This document shows positions 55,501 through 61,956 of a stretch of 64,000 nt of DNA, piece by piece. The translations under genes and the position numbers were made by a program. Source of the DNA: Arcticibacter sp. Lineage in GTDB: Bacteria; Bacteroidota; Bacteroidia; 2-12-FULL-35-15. The notes under the pieces were generated by a model. That model saw only the letters and a list, made by a program, of their open reading frames with translations. It did no database searches and was not told the DNA's origin. Location of the stretch: the NCBI GenBank assembly GCA_021155045.1, contig JAJNQB010000019.1, positions 124,001 through 188,000 of the forward strand. The letters run 5' to 3'. Position 1 is the stretch's first letter, and every line of letters starts with the position of its first letter.

Positions 55501-55871
55501 CTGTAATAGAGCCTATAACAGAAAAAACAATTTTAAAAGTTGGTGATAAATTAAAAGTAAGAATTGAATTGCGAGTTGATAGAGATATGGAATATGTGCA
55601 AATGAAAGATATGCGTGCTTCAGCATTTGAACCAACAAATGTTATTTCAACTTACAAATATCAAGATGGATTAGGATACTATGAAAGCACACGAGATGCT
55701 GCAACCAATTTCTTTTTTGATAGATTACCAAAAGGAACATATATTTTTGAATATCCTTTAGTAGTTACACATAATGGTGATTTTTCAAATGGTATTACTT
55801 CTATACAATGTATGTATGCTCCAGAATTTTCGAGCCATTCAGAAGGAATAAGAGTTAAGGTGGGGAAATAG
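49527..55871 (+). CDS. Alpha-2-macroglobulin family protein (MG2/A2M)
   Basis: The protein has 2114 residues with a signal peptide (MKIKKIVLVALAAVFSIAGA) and no lipobox. A helical N-terminal part (about 30-370) is followed by MG domains (FFFLDRGIYRPGQTVYFKG, VEEYKRPKFEV). A Tyr/Asn-rich then Ala/Gly/Thr-rich segment covers about 1163-1315, and the A2M domain follows (FFYPQLQTDKDG, IPESLTKWKMMGFAHTK). The thioester CAEQ is at C1566 (YPYECAEQTFSRF), with an alpha-alpha toroid and receptor-binding-like end. Such proteins trap proteases at the cell envelope. No penicillin-binding protein 1C gene is adjacent. The ATG at 49527 starts the signal peptide. Confidence 0.93.
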   Translation: MKIKKIVLVALAAVFSIAGAITVTAYQTNHKQSVLIFPKGSTYEKEWKKVDSLTKKGLNKSALDVVNGIYSKAKTDNNASQFVKAIIHRMKFEQYMEEYSLVKALNKLNEEAAEAKYPVKPILQSIIAESYWNYYQNNRWKFYNRTETVNFENSDITTWDLKTIFNEVIKNYQASLSSVDSLKRTPLNIYDDILIKYSGSRKFRPTLYDFLAHRAVDFYMNEEPDITRPAYKFEINSESYFWSNEDFSKIKIDAKDTLSLKFYAIKTLQNLIEFHKKDENPQALIDIDLKRLKFVRSKSISEIKDSLYLMSLLNLEKQFANKPSSADVSYEIATYYNEQGNKYVPLQSDENKWMKKQALELCEVVIKKYPDVDGAKNCAVLKAGILAHSLNFTAEKVILPIKPSRALVTYKNLKTVYVRIAEMDIDKYNKTVERLYGEKLIQEYLKLKPVKEYAVELIDDGDYQTHTTEIKIPELGFGHFVILVGSDKTFSYTNNGVAYAATWVSNISYVNRRMEDGSYDFYVQNRLTGEPLKGLTAQLYYEKYNYTLRKYEYVKSEKYSSDEKGYFNVPPTSEYRNFSVDFTYKYDLGAATITDKLQTDNGIYQYRSYKENKRKYARTFFFLDRGIYRPGQTVYFKGIMINSDGETNEIMPNTSTVVTFYDVNYQKVADVNLTTNEFGTFNGTFTTPTGVLNGQMSLSNGSGTTYFSVEEYKRPKFEVTFKPVEGSFRLNENIKVNGNALAYSGAKIDGAEVKYRVVRNASFPYWWYWWRGYYPQSAQMEITNGVTTSNDTGAFFIDFKAIPDLSIPKSYQPTYSYTIFADVTDINGETHSSQTYVSVAYTALNLNVNIPAMLEKENTKAFAIYSSNMSGQFEKATGNISIYKLKEPEKTFRERSWTRPDKYIINKEDFEKLYPADEYKNENNMYKWEKAEKVFEKSFKNEFIYIDGIKYKSKEEAMKAGVKPSPSYDSVKIANLNVWKQGTYVMEAISKDAYGEEVKDIKYFTVFSNKGSEIPNSVNWFNQITVNALEPGQTAKFMIGSKLENVKILYEIEHKGIIVKKDFITINKEQKMIEIPVEEKHRGNFSYHLLFVKNNRAYSQNGVVTVPYTNKELDIEFETFRDKLQPGQQEEWKIKIKDKKGDKLAAEMMAALYDASLDAFKPNNWYFNIYNNYYSNLYWDVNKAFGNINAQLYSYEWDKYPVGAYKYYDRLNWFGYNNYYYGYYADDFDGNYESDNRNFRYNISSNVAGVVAADEKALEETESTGKNKDKAGAKKESAAYGGVAESQPTISTGDVTTLAQTTTSGNTRNGLKGGEGKEDLSNVAARNNFAETAFFYPQLQTDKDGTVIIKFTIPESLTKWKMMGFAHTKDLKFGQIEKELQTQKDLMVIPNAPRFFREGDKMEFSAKVSNLSGANLNGKADIFFYDATTMKEITWNLVEAMHGKFNTIGERNFSVEKGKSTLLTWQIAIPEGLGAITYKVVAKAGNFTDGEEMAIPVLTNRMLVTETLPLPIRGNQSKTFSFEKLKNQSNGSTTLRNHKLTLEFTSNPAWYAVQSLPYLMEYPYECAEQTFSRFYANSIASHIANSSPKIKAVFDSWKNTPDSKALLSNLEKNQELKTLMLEETPWVLDAKDETERKKRVALLFDLNKMGNELGRALKKLEKMQTPNGGFPWFEGMRDDRYITQHIVTGMGHLDHLGVKNVREDAKVWKMVKDGVRYLDNRIREDYEWILKYDKINIDKNHLSYQQIQYLYARSYFKDIPVSSGNQKAFDYYKGQAKKYWLDNSRYMQGMIALALHRYDEKVIPKDIMKSLKENSLNSEEMGMYWKENYEGFYWYQAPIESQALLIEAFDEVTNDKKAVDDLKVWLLKSKQTQDWKTTKATTEAVYALLLRGTDWLATESNVEITVGDIKIDPKKMDGVKQEAGTGYFKTSWSGGDVKPSMGTITVTKKDEGVSWGAMYWQYFEQLDKITPAKTPLVLNKKLFIEKNTASGPVIEPITEKTILKVGDKLKVRIELRVDRDMEYVQMKDMRASAFEPTNVISTYKYQDGLGYYESTRDAATNFFFDRLPKGTYIFEYPLVVTHNGDFSNGITSIQCMYAPEFSSHSEGIRVKVGK

Positions 55872-55960
55872 ACAATGAACGAAATCTAAAAAAAAGAAAA
55901 AAGTGGTCATCCACATTTAAAAATATTTTGTTATTTCGGTTCCTCATTTAGCGCAGTGCT

Positions 55961-56045
55961 AAAAATTAACATCTCAACTTCATCCGAACACTGGCGGAGG
56001 GTAGGGATGTGTAATTGATAAACACTATTTTTAGAGTTGCTCTTT
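55961..56045. repeat. Palindromic intergenic repeat, family 2, copy 2
   Basis: It reads AAAAATTAACATCTCAACTT, CATCCGAACACTGGCGGAGG, then GATGTGTAATTGATAAACAC, parallel to 4661-4742 over about 83 bases. The central stem is weaker because the left arm has changed (CATCCG against CGGAGG). It lies between the macroglobulin gene and the XRE gene. Confidence 0.75.
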
Positions 56046-56074
56046 ATTAGATATAAAATTAATATTTCAGGGAT

Positions 56075-56425
56075 ATGAATTGTATAGGACTAAAAATCAA
56101 AAAAGTGAGGGAAATAAAAAATCTTTCCCAATGTTATGTTGCAAAAAAACTATGTATCAGTCAAGCGGCATATTCAAGTATAGAAAATGGGAAAACAAAA
56201 ATTCCAGAAACTAAATTAAAGTTAATAGCAACTATTTTTGGTGTAAAGCCTGAAACGATTACAAACTTTAATGAACATATAATTCTTAATTATTTTTCTG
56301 AATCAGAAGAAGTAAGTAAAAATACGATTGAAAAAATTCAAGAACTATATGAAAAGCTTGTAAACGAAAAAGAAAGTAGAATAAAAGAGTTAGAAAACGA
56401 ATTAAAAAAACACAAATCTTTTTAA
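56075..56425 (+). CDS. XRE-family DNA-binding protein with a coiled-coil tail
   Basis: The protein has 116 residues. A helix-turn-helix lies at about 5-60 (KIKKVREIKNLSQCYVAKKL, ISQAAYSSIENG) and a charged coiled coil at about 85-116 (IEKIQELYEKLVNEKE). The coiled coil should make it a dimer. The target is unknown; no toxin gene or operator is visible beside it. The cysteines in the HTH (C3, C20, C27) are unusual but their role is not clear. Confidence 0.85.
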   Translation: MNCIGLKIKKVREIKNLSQCYVAKKLCISQAAYSSIENGKTKIPETKLKLIATIFGVKPETITNFNEHIILNYFSESEEVSKNTIEKIQELYEKLVNEKESRIKELENELKKHKSF

Positions 56426-56485
56426 ATAAAGAATACTCCTTTAATAATAAAACAATCAGGATAGAAATTCTTTTGTAATTTTTAT

Positions 56486-56493
56486 TAAATTTG
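56486..56493 (+). promoter_or_regulatory. -7 box (TAAATTTG) before the monooxygenase-like gene
   Basis: An exact TAnnTTTG match ending 4 bases before the ATG at 56498. A transcript without leader is predicted. Confidence 0.5.
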
Positions 56494-56497
56494 TTTT

Positions 56498-56824
56498 ATG
56501 TCCGATTTTGCAAGCACTCCCAAACCGCCTTATTACGCAGTAATTTTTACTTCGGTAAAAAATGAAGATAGCACAGGCTATGAAAATATGTCGAATAGAA
56601 TGACTGAACTTGCACAACAACAAGATGGCTTTTTAGGTATGGAATCGGCAAGAAAAGAAATTGGAATTACTGTTTCTTATTGGAGTAGTTTAGAAAGTAT
56701 TAAAAAATGGAAAGCGCATTCTGAACATCAGATTGCACAAGAAACAGGAAAAAAATTGTGGTATAAAAAGTATAAAACAAGAATTTGTTTAGTTGAAAGA
56801 GATTATGAATTTGAAAACAATTAA
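56498..56824 (+). CDS. Antibiotic biosynthesis monooxygenase (ABM) domain protein
   Basis: The protein has 108 residues of the dimeric ferredoxin-like fold. Blocks are YYAVIFTSVKNEDSTGYENM, AQQQDGFLGMESAR, ISYWSSLESIKKWKAHSEH-type (here VSYWSS, KKWKAHSEHQIAQ). Members act as small oxygenases, haem-degrading enzymes or have no known activity. It converges with the NifU gene, 3 bases between stops. Confidence 0.85.
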   Translation: MSDFASTPKPPYYAVIFTSVKNEDSTGYENMSNRMTELAQQQDGFLGMESARKEIGITVSYWSSLESIKKWKAHSEHQIAQETGKKLWYKKYKTRICLVERDYEFENN

Positions 56825-56827
56825 ATT

Positions 56828-57451
56828 TTAAACCGCTTCCGAAACCACTTCTGTTACTTCTGGAATCATTCTTTTTAGTAAACCTTCAATTCCTGCTTTT
56901 AAGGTAACTGTTGATGATGGGCAACCGCTACAAGCTCCACGCAATTGAACTGTTACCACACCCTTATCATAATTTTTAAATGTAATACTTCCTCCATCGC
57001 CTTCAACTGCTGGTCTGATGTATTGTTCCAAAATTTCCACAATTTTTACTTCAATTTCTGAAGTAGGGGCTTTGTGTTCGGTAAACACTTCTTTTGTTGT
57101 GGTAAATGTATTGTCTATTGCTACTTCTTGTGTAGGTAATTCAGTAATAATTTCTTTTCCTTCCGAGATATAAATACGAATAAAATCACGTAATTCTAAA
57201 GTAATATCTTCCCACAGCACAGCATCGATTTTTGTAACTGTTACAAAATTTGAAGCCATAAAAACAGCTTTAACAAAAGGAAATTCAAACAACTGAGCTG
57301 CTAATGGCGAACCTTTCGTTTCCGATTTTGATAGGTATTGCGCTGTTGCTCCATCATTTACCATTAATTGATTGGCAACAAATTTCATTGATGAAGGATT
57401 CGGAGTACTCTCCGCATATATGATAACAGGCTTTTTTACTAATGTGCTCAT
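56828..57451 (-). CDS. NifU-family Fe-S carrier (Nfu type)
   Basis: The protein has 207 residues. The N-terminal Nfu_N domain (about 9-95: YAESTPNPSSMKFVAN) is followed by the NifU C-terminal domain (about 130-205) with C174 and C177 (GACSGCPSS). The CxxC of two subunits holds a [4Fe-4S] cluster for delivery to target enzymes. nadB follows divergently; its partner enzyme NadA (quinolinate synthase) carries a [4Fe-4S] cluster, but a direct link is only suggested by position. Confidence 0.93.
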   Translation of the reverse strand: MSTLVKKPVIIYAESTPNPSSMKFVANQLMVNDGATAQYLSKSETKGSPLAAQLFEFPFVKAVFMASNFVTVTKIDAVLWEDITLELRDFIRIYISEGKEIITELPTQEVAIDNTFTTTKEVFTEHKAPTSEIEVKIVEILEQYIRPAVEGDGGSITFKNYDKGVVTVQLRGACSGCPSSTVTLKAGIEGLLKRMIPEVTEVVSEAV

Positions 57452-57561
57452 CTTTTTTGTAATTTTGAAACGTAAAGATACGGATTAAAATATTTCTTTA
57501 GACCGATAATGAACAAAACCTCTGCAAGGACTATAATCTCTGCGAGAAAAAACAAAATAGT

Positions 57562-59124
57562 TTGAAAAAAAAAAGTGATTTTTTAGTTATTGGTTCAGGC
57601 ATTGCTGGATTAAGTTACGCATTAAAAGCCGCTGAACACGGCTCTGTATTTATGATTACTAAAGCTAACGAAGATGAAAGCAATACCAAATACGCACAAG
57701 GCGGAATAGCAGCCGTGATGTACAGTCCAGATAGTTATGAAAAACATATAAAAGACACATTGATTGCTGGTGATGGAATTTGTGATGAAGAAATTGTACG
57801 AATGGTAATCATAGAATCTACCGAACGCATAAATGATTTAATAAAATGGGGCGCACAATTCGACAAGACAAAAAGTGGAGAATATGATTTAGCAAAAGAA
57901 GGTGGACATTCAGAAAATAGGATACTTCATCATAAAGATAATACTGGATTTGAAATTGAACGAGCCTTATTAAGTCAAGTACATTCAACTAAAAATATTA
58001 CGATTTTCGACCACCATTTTGCAATTGATATTTTAACACAACATCATTTAGGAAAAGAAGTAAACAGCAGAACGCCTGATATACAATGTTACGGAGCGTA
58101 TGTGTTAAATTTAAAAACAAATAAAATTGAAACCATTTTAGCTAAAACTACTTTAATGGCAACAGGTGGTGCAGGACAAGTTTACAGCACCACAACTAAT
58201 CCAAGTATTGCAACAGGTGATGGCGTTGCAATGGTGTATCGTGCTAAAGGACATGTTGAAGGAATGGAGTTTTATCAGTTTCACCCAACATCTTTATACA
58301 ATCCAGGAGAAAGCCCTTCGTTTTTAATTTCAGAAGCAGTGCGTGGATTTGGTGCAGTTTTAAAAACAATTGACGGAAAAGAGTTTATGCAAAAATATGA
58401 CAAGCGTAAATCACTTGCTCCTCGTGATATTGTAGCAAGAGCAATTGATAATGAAATGAAAATACGTGGAGATGATTTTGTTTATTTAGATTGTACGCAT
58501 CTTGATAAAGAAAATTTCATTATTCATTTTCCAAATATTTATAACAAATGTTTGAGCTTAGGGATTGATATTACAAAAGAATGTATTCCTGTTGTTCCTG
58601 CCGCACACTATATGTGTGGAGGAATTAAAGTTAATAAAAACGGGAAAAGCAGTATAAATAATTTGTATGCAATTGGCGAATGTTCATCAACAGGATTACA
58701 TGGAGCCAATCGATTGGCATCTAACTCTTTATTAGAAGCAATAGTTTATTCACATCGTGCAGCAGTTGAAACAATTGATAAAATAAAACAAATTCAATTT
58801 TGTGAAGCTATCCCAGATTGGAACGCTGAAGGAACTGCTCATCCCGAAGAAATGGTTTTATTAATACAAAGTTTGCGCGAAGTACAAGCCATTATGACCA
58901 ATTATGTTGGTATTGTGCGTTCTGATTTACGTTTACAACGTGCTTTTGATAGGCTTGAAATTTTATATAAAGAAAATGAAGCATTGTATTTAAAAACAAC
59001 TATTTCTCCAAAATTATGTGAGTTGCGCAATTTAATAAATGTGGCTTACATCATTATCAAACATGCTAGAGCAAGAAAAGAAAGTGTTGGATTACATTAT
59101 AGTATGAACTATCCAAAAAAATAA
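57562..59124 (+). CDS. nadB: L-aspartate oxidase
   Basis: The protein has 520 residues. FAD is bound by VIGSGIAGLSYALKA (9-23). Other blocks are NTKYAQGGIAAVM, EGGHSENRILHHKD, GMEFYQFHPTSLY, and HGANRLASNSLLEA in the C-terminal half. It oxidises L-aspartate to iminoaspartate, the first step of NAD synthesis. The start is a TTG: it is the only start codon giving the full N-terminal FAD motif. nadA and nadC are not in the window. Confidence 0.94.
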   Translation: MKKKSDFLVIGSGIAGLSYALKAAEHGSVFMITKANEDESNTKYAQGGIAAVMYSPDSYEKHIKDTLIAGDGICDEEIVRMVIIESTERINDLIKWGAQFDKTKSGEYDLAKEGGHSENRILHHKDNTGFEIERALLSQVHSTKNITIFDHHFAIDILTQHHLGKEVNSRTPDIQCYGAYVLNLKTNKIETILAKTTLMATGGAGQVYSTTTNPSIATGDGVAMVYRAKGHVEGMEFYQFHPTSLYNPGESPSFLISEAVRGFGAVLKTIDGKEFMQKYDKRKSLAPRDIVARAIDNEMKIRGDDFVYLDCTHLDKENFIIHFPNIYNKCLSLGIDITKECIPVVPAAHYMCGGIKVNKNGKSSINNLYAIGECSSTGLHGANRLASNSLLEAIVYSHRAAVETIDKIKQIQFCEAIPDWNAEGTAHPEEMVLLIQSLREVQAIMTNYVGIVRSDLRLQRAFDRLEILYKENEALYLKTTISPKLCELRNLINVAYIIIKHARARKESVGLHYSMNYPKK

Positions 59125-59183
59125 TTTTGTTCTCCGAGTTACGATAATTCACTGTATCGAGTATAAAAAGGGAATCACAAAAT

Positions 59184-60818
59184 TTATTTCGCTCCAACCA
59201 ATTTAGGATACATCTTCGCTCTCATTGCTTTTATATTTTCATCAGCAATGTATTCGTCATAGGTCATGCGTTTATCGATGATGCCATTAGGAGTAATTTC
59301 AATTATTCTATTTGCAACCGTTTGTACAAACTCATGGTCATGCGATGTAAACAATGCACAATGTTTCCAATCTTTCAATGCATTATTAAATGCAGTAATG
59401 GATTCCAAATCCAAGTGATTTGTTGGCTCATCAAGTATCAAACAATTTGCATTGGTAAGCATCATGCGTGAAATCATACAACGAACTTTTTCTCCTCCCG
59501 AAAGTACATTTGATTTTTTAAATGTTTCTTCGCCCGAAAAAAGCATTCTCCCTAAAAAACCACGAACAAATGTTTCGTCTTTATCGGTTGAATATTGGCG
59601 TAACCAGTCGATTAAATTATAATCTGCAGTAAAAAATTTAGCATTCTCATTCGGCAGATAAGATTTTGTAATGGTACTTCCCCAATTAAATTCTCCAGCA
59701 TCTTGTGTTTCTTCTCCCATCAAAACATCAAAAAAAGTTGTGATAGCAATGTGTTCTTTTGAAAGTATAACTACTTTATCGCCTTTGGTTAATGTAAATG
59801 AAACATTTGAAAAATAAGGTGTTCCATCATTTGAATTTTTTGAAAGATTTTCAACTGCTAAAATCTGATCACCACAATCACGTTCTGCTTTAAAAATAAT
59901 TCCAGGATATTTTCTTGTTGATGGTTTAATATCATCAATCACCAATTTTTCTAATAACTTTTTACGACTTGTTGCTTGCCTCGATTTAGAAGCATTTGCG
60001 CTAAATCGTTCAATAAAATCTTGTAACTCTTTTCGTTTATCTTCTACTTTTTTGTTTTGGTCAGAACGCTGACGCAATGCTAATTGACTACTCTCGTACC
60101 AAAAAGCATAATTACCTGTAAACAATTGAATCTTCCCAAAGTCAATATCTGCAATATGTGTACATACGGCATCTAAAAAGTGACGGTCATGCGAAACAAC
60201 AATAACTGTATTTTCAAAATCAGCTAAAAAATTTTCGAGCCAAGCAATTGTATCCACATCCAAATCATTTGTTGGCTCATCCAATAACAAAATATCGGGG
60301 TTGCCAAACAATGCTTGAGCTAGAAGCACTCGTACTTTTTCTTTACCACTTAACTCTCCCATTAATTTTAAATGTAAATCTTCTTTTACACCCAATCCGC
60401 TCAACATATTTGCAGCATCACTTTCTGCATTCCATCCTTCCATTTCGGCAAATAAAATTTCTAATTCGCCAGCACGTATTCCATCAGCATCACTAAAATC
60501 AGGCTTTGCATAAATCGCATCTTTTTCTTGTATTACATCCCATAGTTTTTTATTTCCCATCATTACCGTTTGCAAAACAGGGAAATTATCAAAAGCAAAG
60601 TGATTTTGAGAAAGTACACTCATTCGCTCTCCAGGGGTAATTGCCACTTGACCAGTAGTAGGTTCTATTTCACCAGAAAGTATTTTTAAGAAAGTGGATT
60701 TTCCGGCTCCATTTGCTCCAATAATACCGTAACAATTACCGGGAATAAATTTAATGTTCACTTCGTCAAACAAAACTCGTTTGCCATAACGCAATGAAAT
60801 ATTAGCTGCTGAAATCAT
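59184..60818 (-). CDS. ABC-F family ATPase (YbiT-like)
   Basis: The protein has 544 residues with two ATP-binding domains and no membrane part. First domain: Walker A GANGAGKS (34-41), signature LSGKE (156-160) and Walker B ILLLDEPTNDLD. The linker is Lys/Arg-rich (about 240-300). The second domain has signature LSGGEK and Walker B CLILDEPTNHLD, but the Walker A region (ILSKEHIAITT, 351-361) lacks the GxxxxGK[S/T] pattern. ABC-F proteins act on the ribosome to relieve stalling or give antibiotic resistance; the loss of one P-loop points to the YbiT/YkpA type rather than a resistance factor. Confidence 0.9.
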   Translation of the reverse strand: MISAANISLRYGKRVLFDEVNIKFIPGNCYGIIGANGAGKSTFLKILSGEIEPTTGQVAITPGERMSVLSQNHFAFDNFPVLQTVMMGNKKLWDVIQEKDAIYAKPDFSDADGIRAGELEILFAEMEGWNAESDAANMLSGLGVKEDLHLKLMGELSGKEKVRVLLAQALFGNPDILLLDEPTNDLDVDTIAWLENFLADFENTVIVVSHDRHFLDAVCTHIADIDFGKIQLFTGNYAFWYESSQLALRQRSDQNKKVEDKRKELQDFIERFSANASKSRQATSRKKLLEKLVIDDIKPSTRKYPGIIFKAERDCGDQILAVENLSKNSNDGTPYFSNVSFTLTKGDKVVILSKEHIAITTFFDVLMGEETQDAGEFNWGSTITKSYLPNENAKFFTADYNLIDWLRQYSTDKDETFVRGFLGRMLFSGEETFKKSNVLSGGEKVRCMISRMMLTNANCLILDEPTNHLDLESITAFNNALKDWKHCALFTSHDHEFVQTVANRIIEITPNGIIDKRMTYDEYIADENIKAMRAKMYPKLVGAK

Positions 60819-60839
60819 TTTTTATTTTTTTTAAGGCTG

Positions 60840-60847
60840 CAAAGATA
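60840..60847 (-). promoter_or_regulatory. -7 box (TATCTTTG) of the ABC-F gene
   Basis: An exact TAnnTTTG match on the minus strand, with a predicted leader of about 15 bases. No -33 TTTG is clear. Confidence 0.55.
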
Positions 60848-60892
60848 AGGATTTTAGTTCATTGGTTAATTGGTGGATTAGCTTATTTGTTA

Positions 60893-61075
60893 AACCGCAA
60901 TTAGACAGTAGAAAGCTTTGGAAAAGCTGCGCTATCTGTCTTAATGCGGTTAATCCCGATTCAGTGTTTGTTAGAATTTCTTATCCCCATAAAACACAAG
61001 AAAATCTTACAAAACTTAATCGTGGGCAGGTCAAATAATGAACTACCTATTTAGGGTTAAACTGTTTATTAGGAA
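60893..61075. repeat. Structured intergenic repeat, family 1, copy 2 (longest)
   Basis: On the plus strand three hairpins follow one another. Hairpin 1 is AACCGCAATTAGACAG against CTGTCTTAATGCGGTT (60893-60952). Hairpin 2 has arms at 60959-60983 and 60999-61022. Hairpin 3 is GGGCAG/CTACCT (61025-61050). It ends CTATTTAGGG. It fills most of the 421-base gap between the divergent ABC-F and T9SS genes; the remaining 164 bases hold nothing I can support. Confidence 0.8.
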
Positions 61076-61239
61076 ATATAGGGGCTAGACTTTTAATTTT
61101 ATTTCATTATTTTTGATATTGATAACGAAGTAGGAATAAAAATCATCCTTATCTATAACTAAGTTATGCCCAATGCTAAATTTTTTTTCAGACAATTTTT
61201 TTCACAATTAAAGATAAACAACAATTAAAACCACACACA

Positions 61240-61881
61240 ATGAAAAGGCAAATTACTCTATTAACAATCATAATCGTATTGAGCGGTTTATGCGTACGCT
61301 CACAAACATTGTATAATACAAAATGGTCTGTATATGATACGTCCAGTACTTTTTTGGTATATTTTAATTTCGGCACAGATACATTATCATATAGTACAGA
61401 TAATGTTTCCTATACAAATATTGCAACTTTCAGCGTAAGCAGTAATAATTTTACAATTGTTGATTTATCTGCTGCCACCTGTCCACTAAGCGATACTGGG
61501 AGATATACATTTTTAATTCAGAGTGATACTTTGAAATATACTCTTATAAGTGATTTGTGTACGAGTCGTTCAGAAACTTTTGTAACATTTCATTGGGTAG
61601 CACTTCTTACTGGCATTGAGACAGCAAATCAATTGTCGAAAAATATTTTTGTTTACCCAAATCCATTTTCAAACGAAACAACTTTGCAGACAGACAATTT
61701 GCTAAAGAATGCAACTCTCACGGTTGAAAATTGTTTCGGGCAGACAGTTGCGCAAATAAAAAACATCAGCGGGCAGACAGTTGTTTTTCCGCGTAACAAT
61801 CTTCCAAATGGAATATATTTCTTTCGGTTGGCAGAAGACAATAAAATAATTGCGACAAAAAAAATAGTAATTACCGACTGA
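61240..61881 (+). CDS. T9SS type A sorting domain-containing protein
   Basis: The protein has 213 residues with a signal peptide (about 1-21, CVRSQ). A small beta-rich domain covers about 22-130 (YNTKWSVYDTSSTFLVYFNF, FTIVDLSAATCPLSDTGRYT), lipocalin-like in look. The C-terminal sorting domain (about 136-213) has the IFVYPNPFSNETT opening and LPNGIYFFRLAEDNKII. The coding sequence carries the 13-base string GGGCAGACAGTTG twice and is locally richer in GC. The function is unknown. Confidence 0.8.
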   Translation: MKRQITLLTIIIVLSGLCVRSQTLYNTKWSVYDTSSTFLVYFNFGTDTLSYSTDNVSYTNIATFSVSSNNFTIVDLSAATCPLSDTGRYTFLIQSDTLKYTLISDLCTSRSETFVTFHWVALLTGIETANQLSKNIFVYPNPFSNETTLQTDNLLKNATLTVENCFGQTVAQIKNISGQTVVFPRNNLPNGIYFFRLAEDNKIIATKKIVITD

Positions 61882-61956
61882 CTCGGTGTAAGCTACCCCA
61901 AAATTCGTCCAATTAAAAATAGAAAACAAAAGAAAGTTTTACTAATTTATTGAAAA

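Noticed and set aside
56075..56425. Antitoxin of a toxin-antitoxin pair
   Set aside because: No toxin gene is adjacent; the next gene is a monooxygenase-like protein with its own promoter.
59125..59183. Possible terminator or repeat after nadB (CGATA/TATCG)
   Set aside because: The stem is only five base pairs with no T-run.
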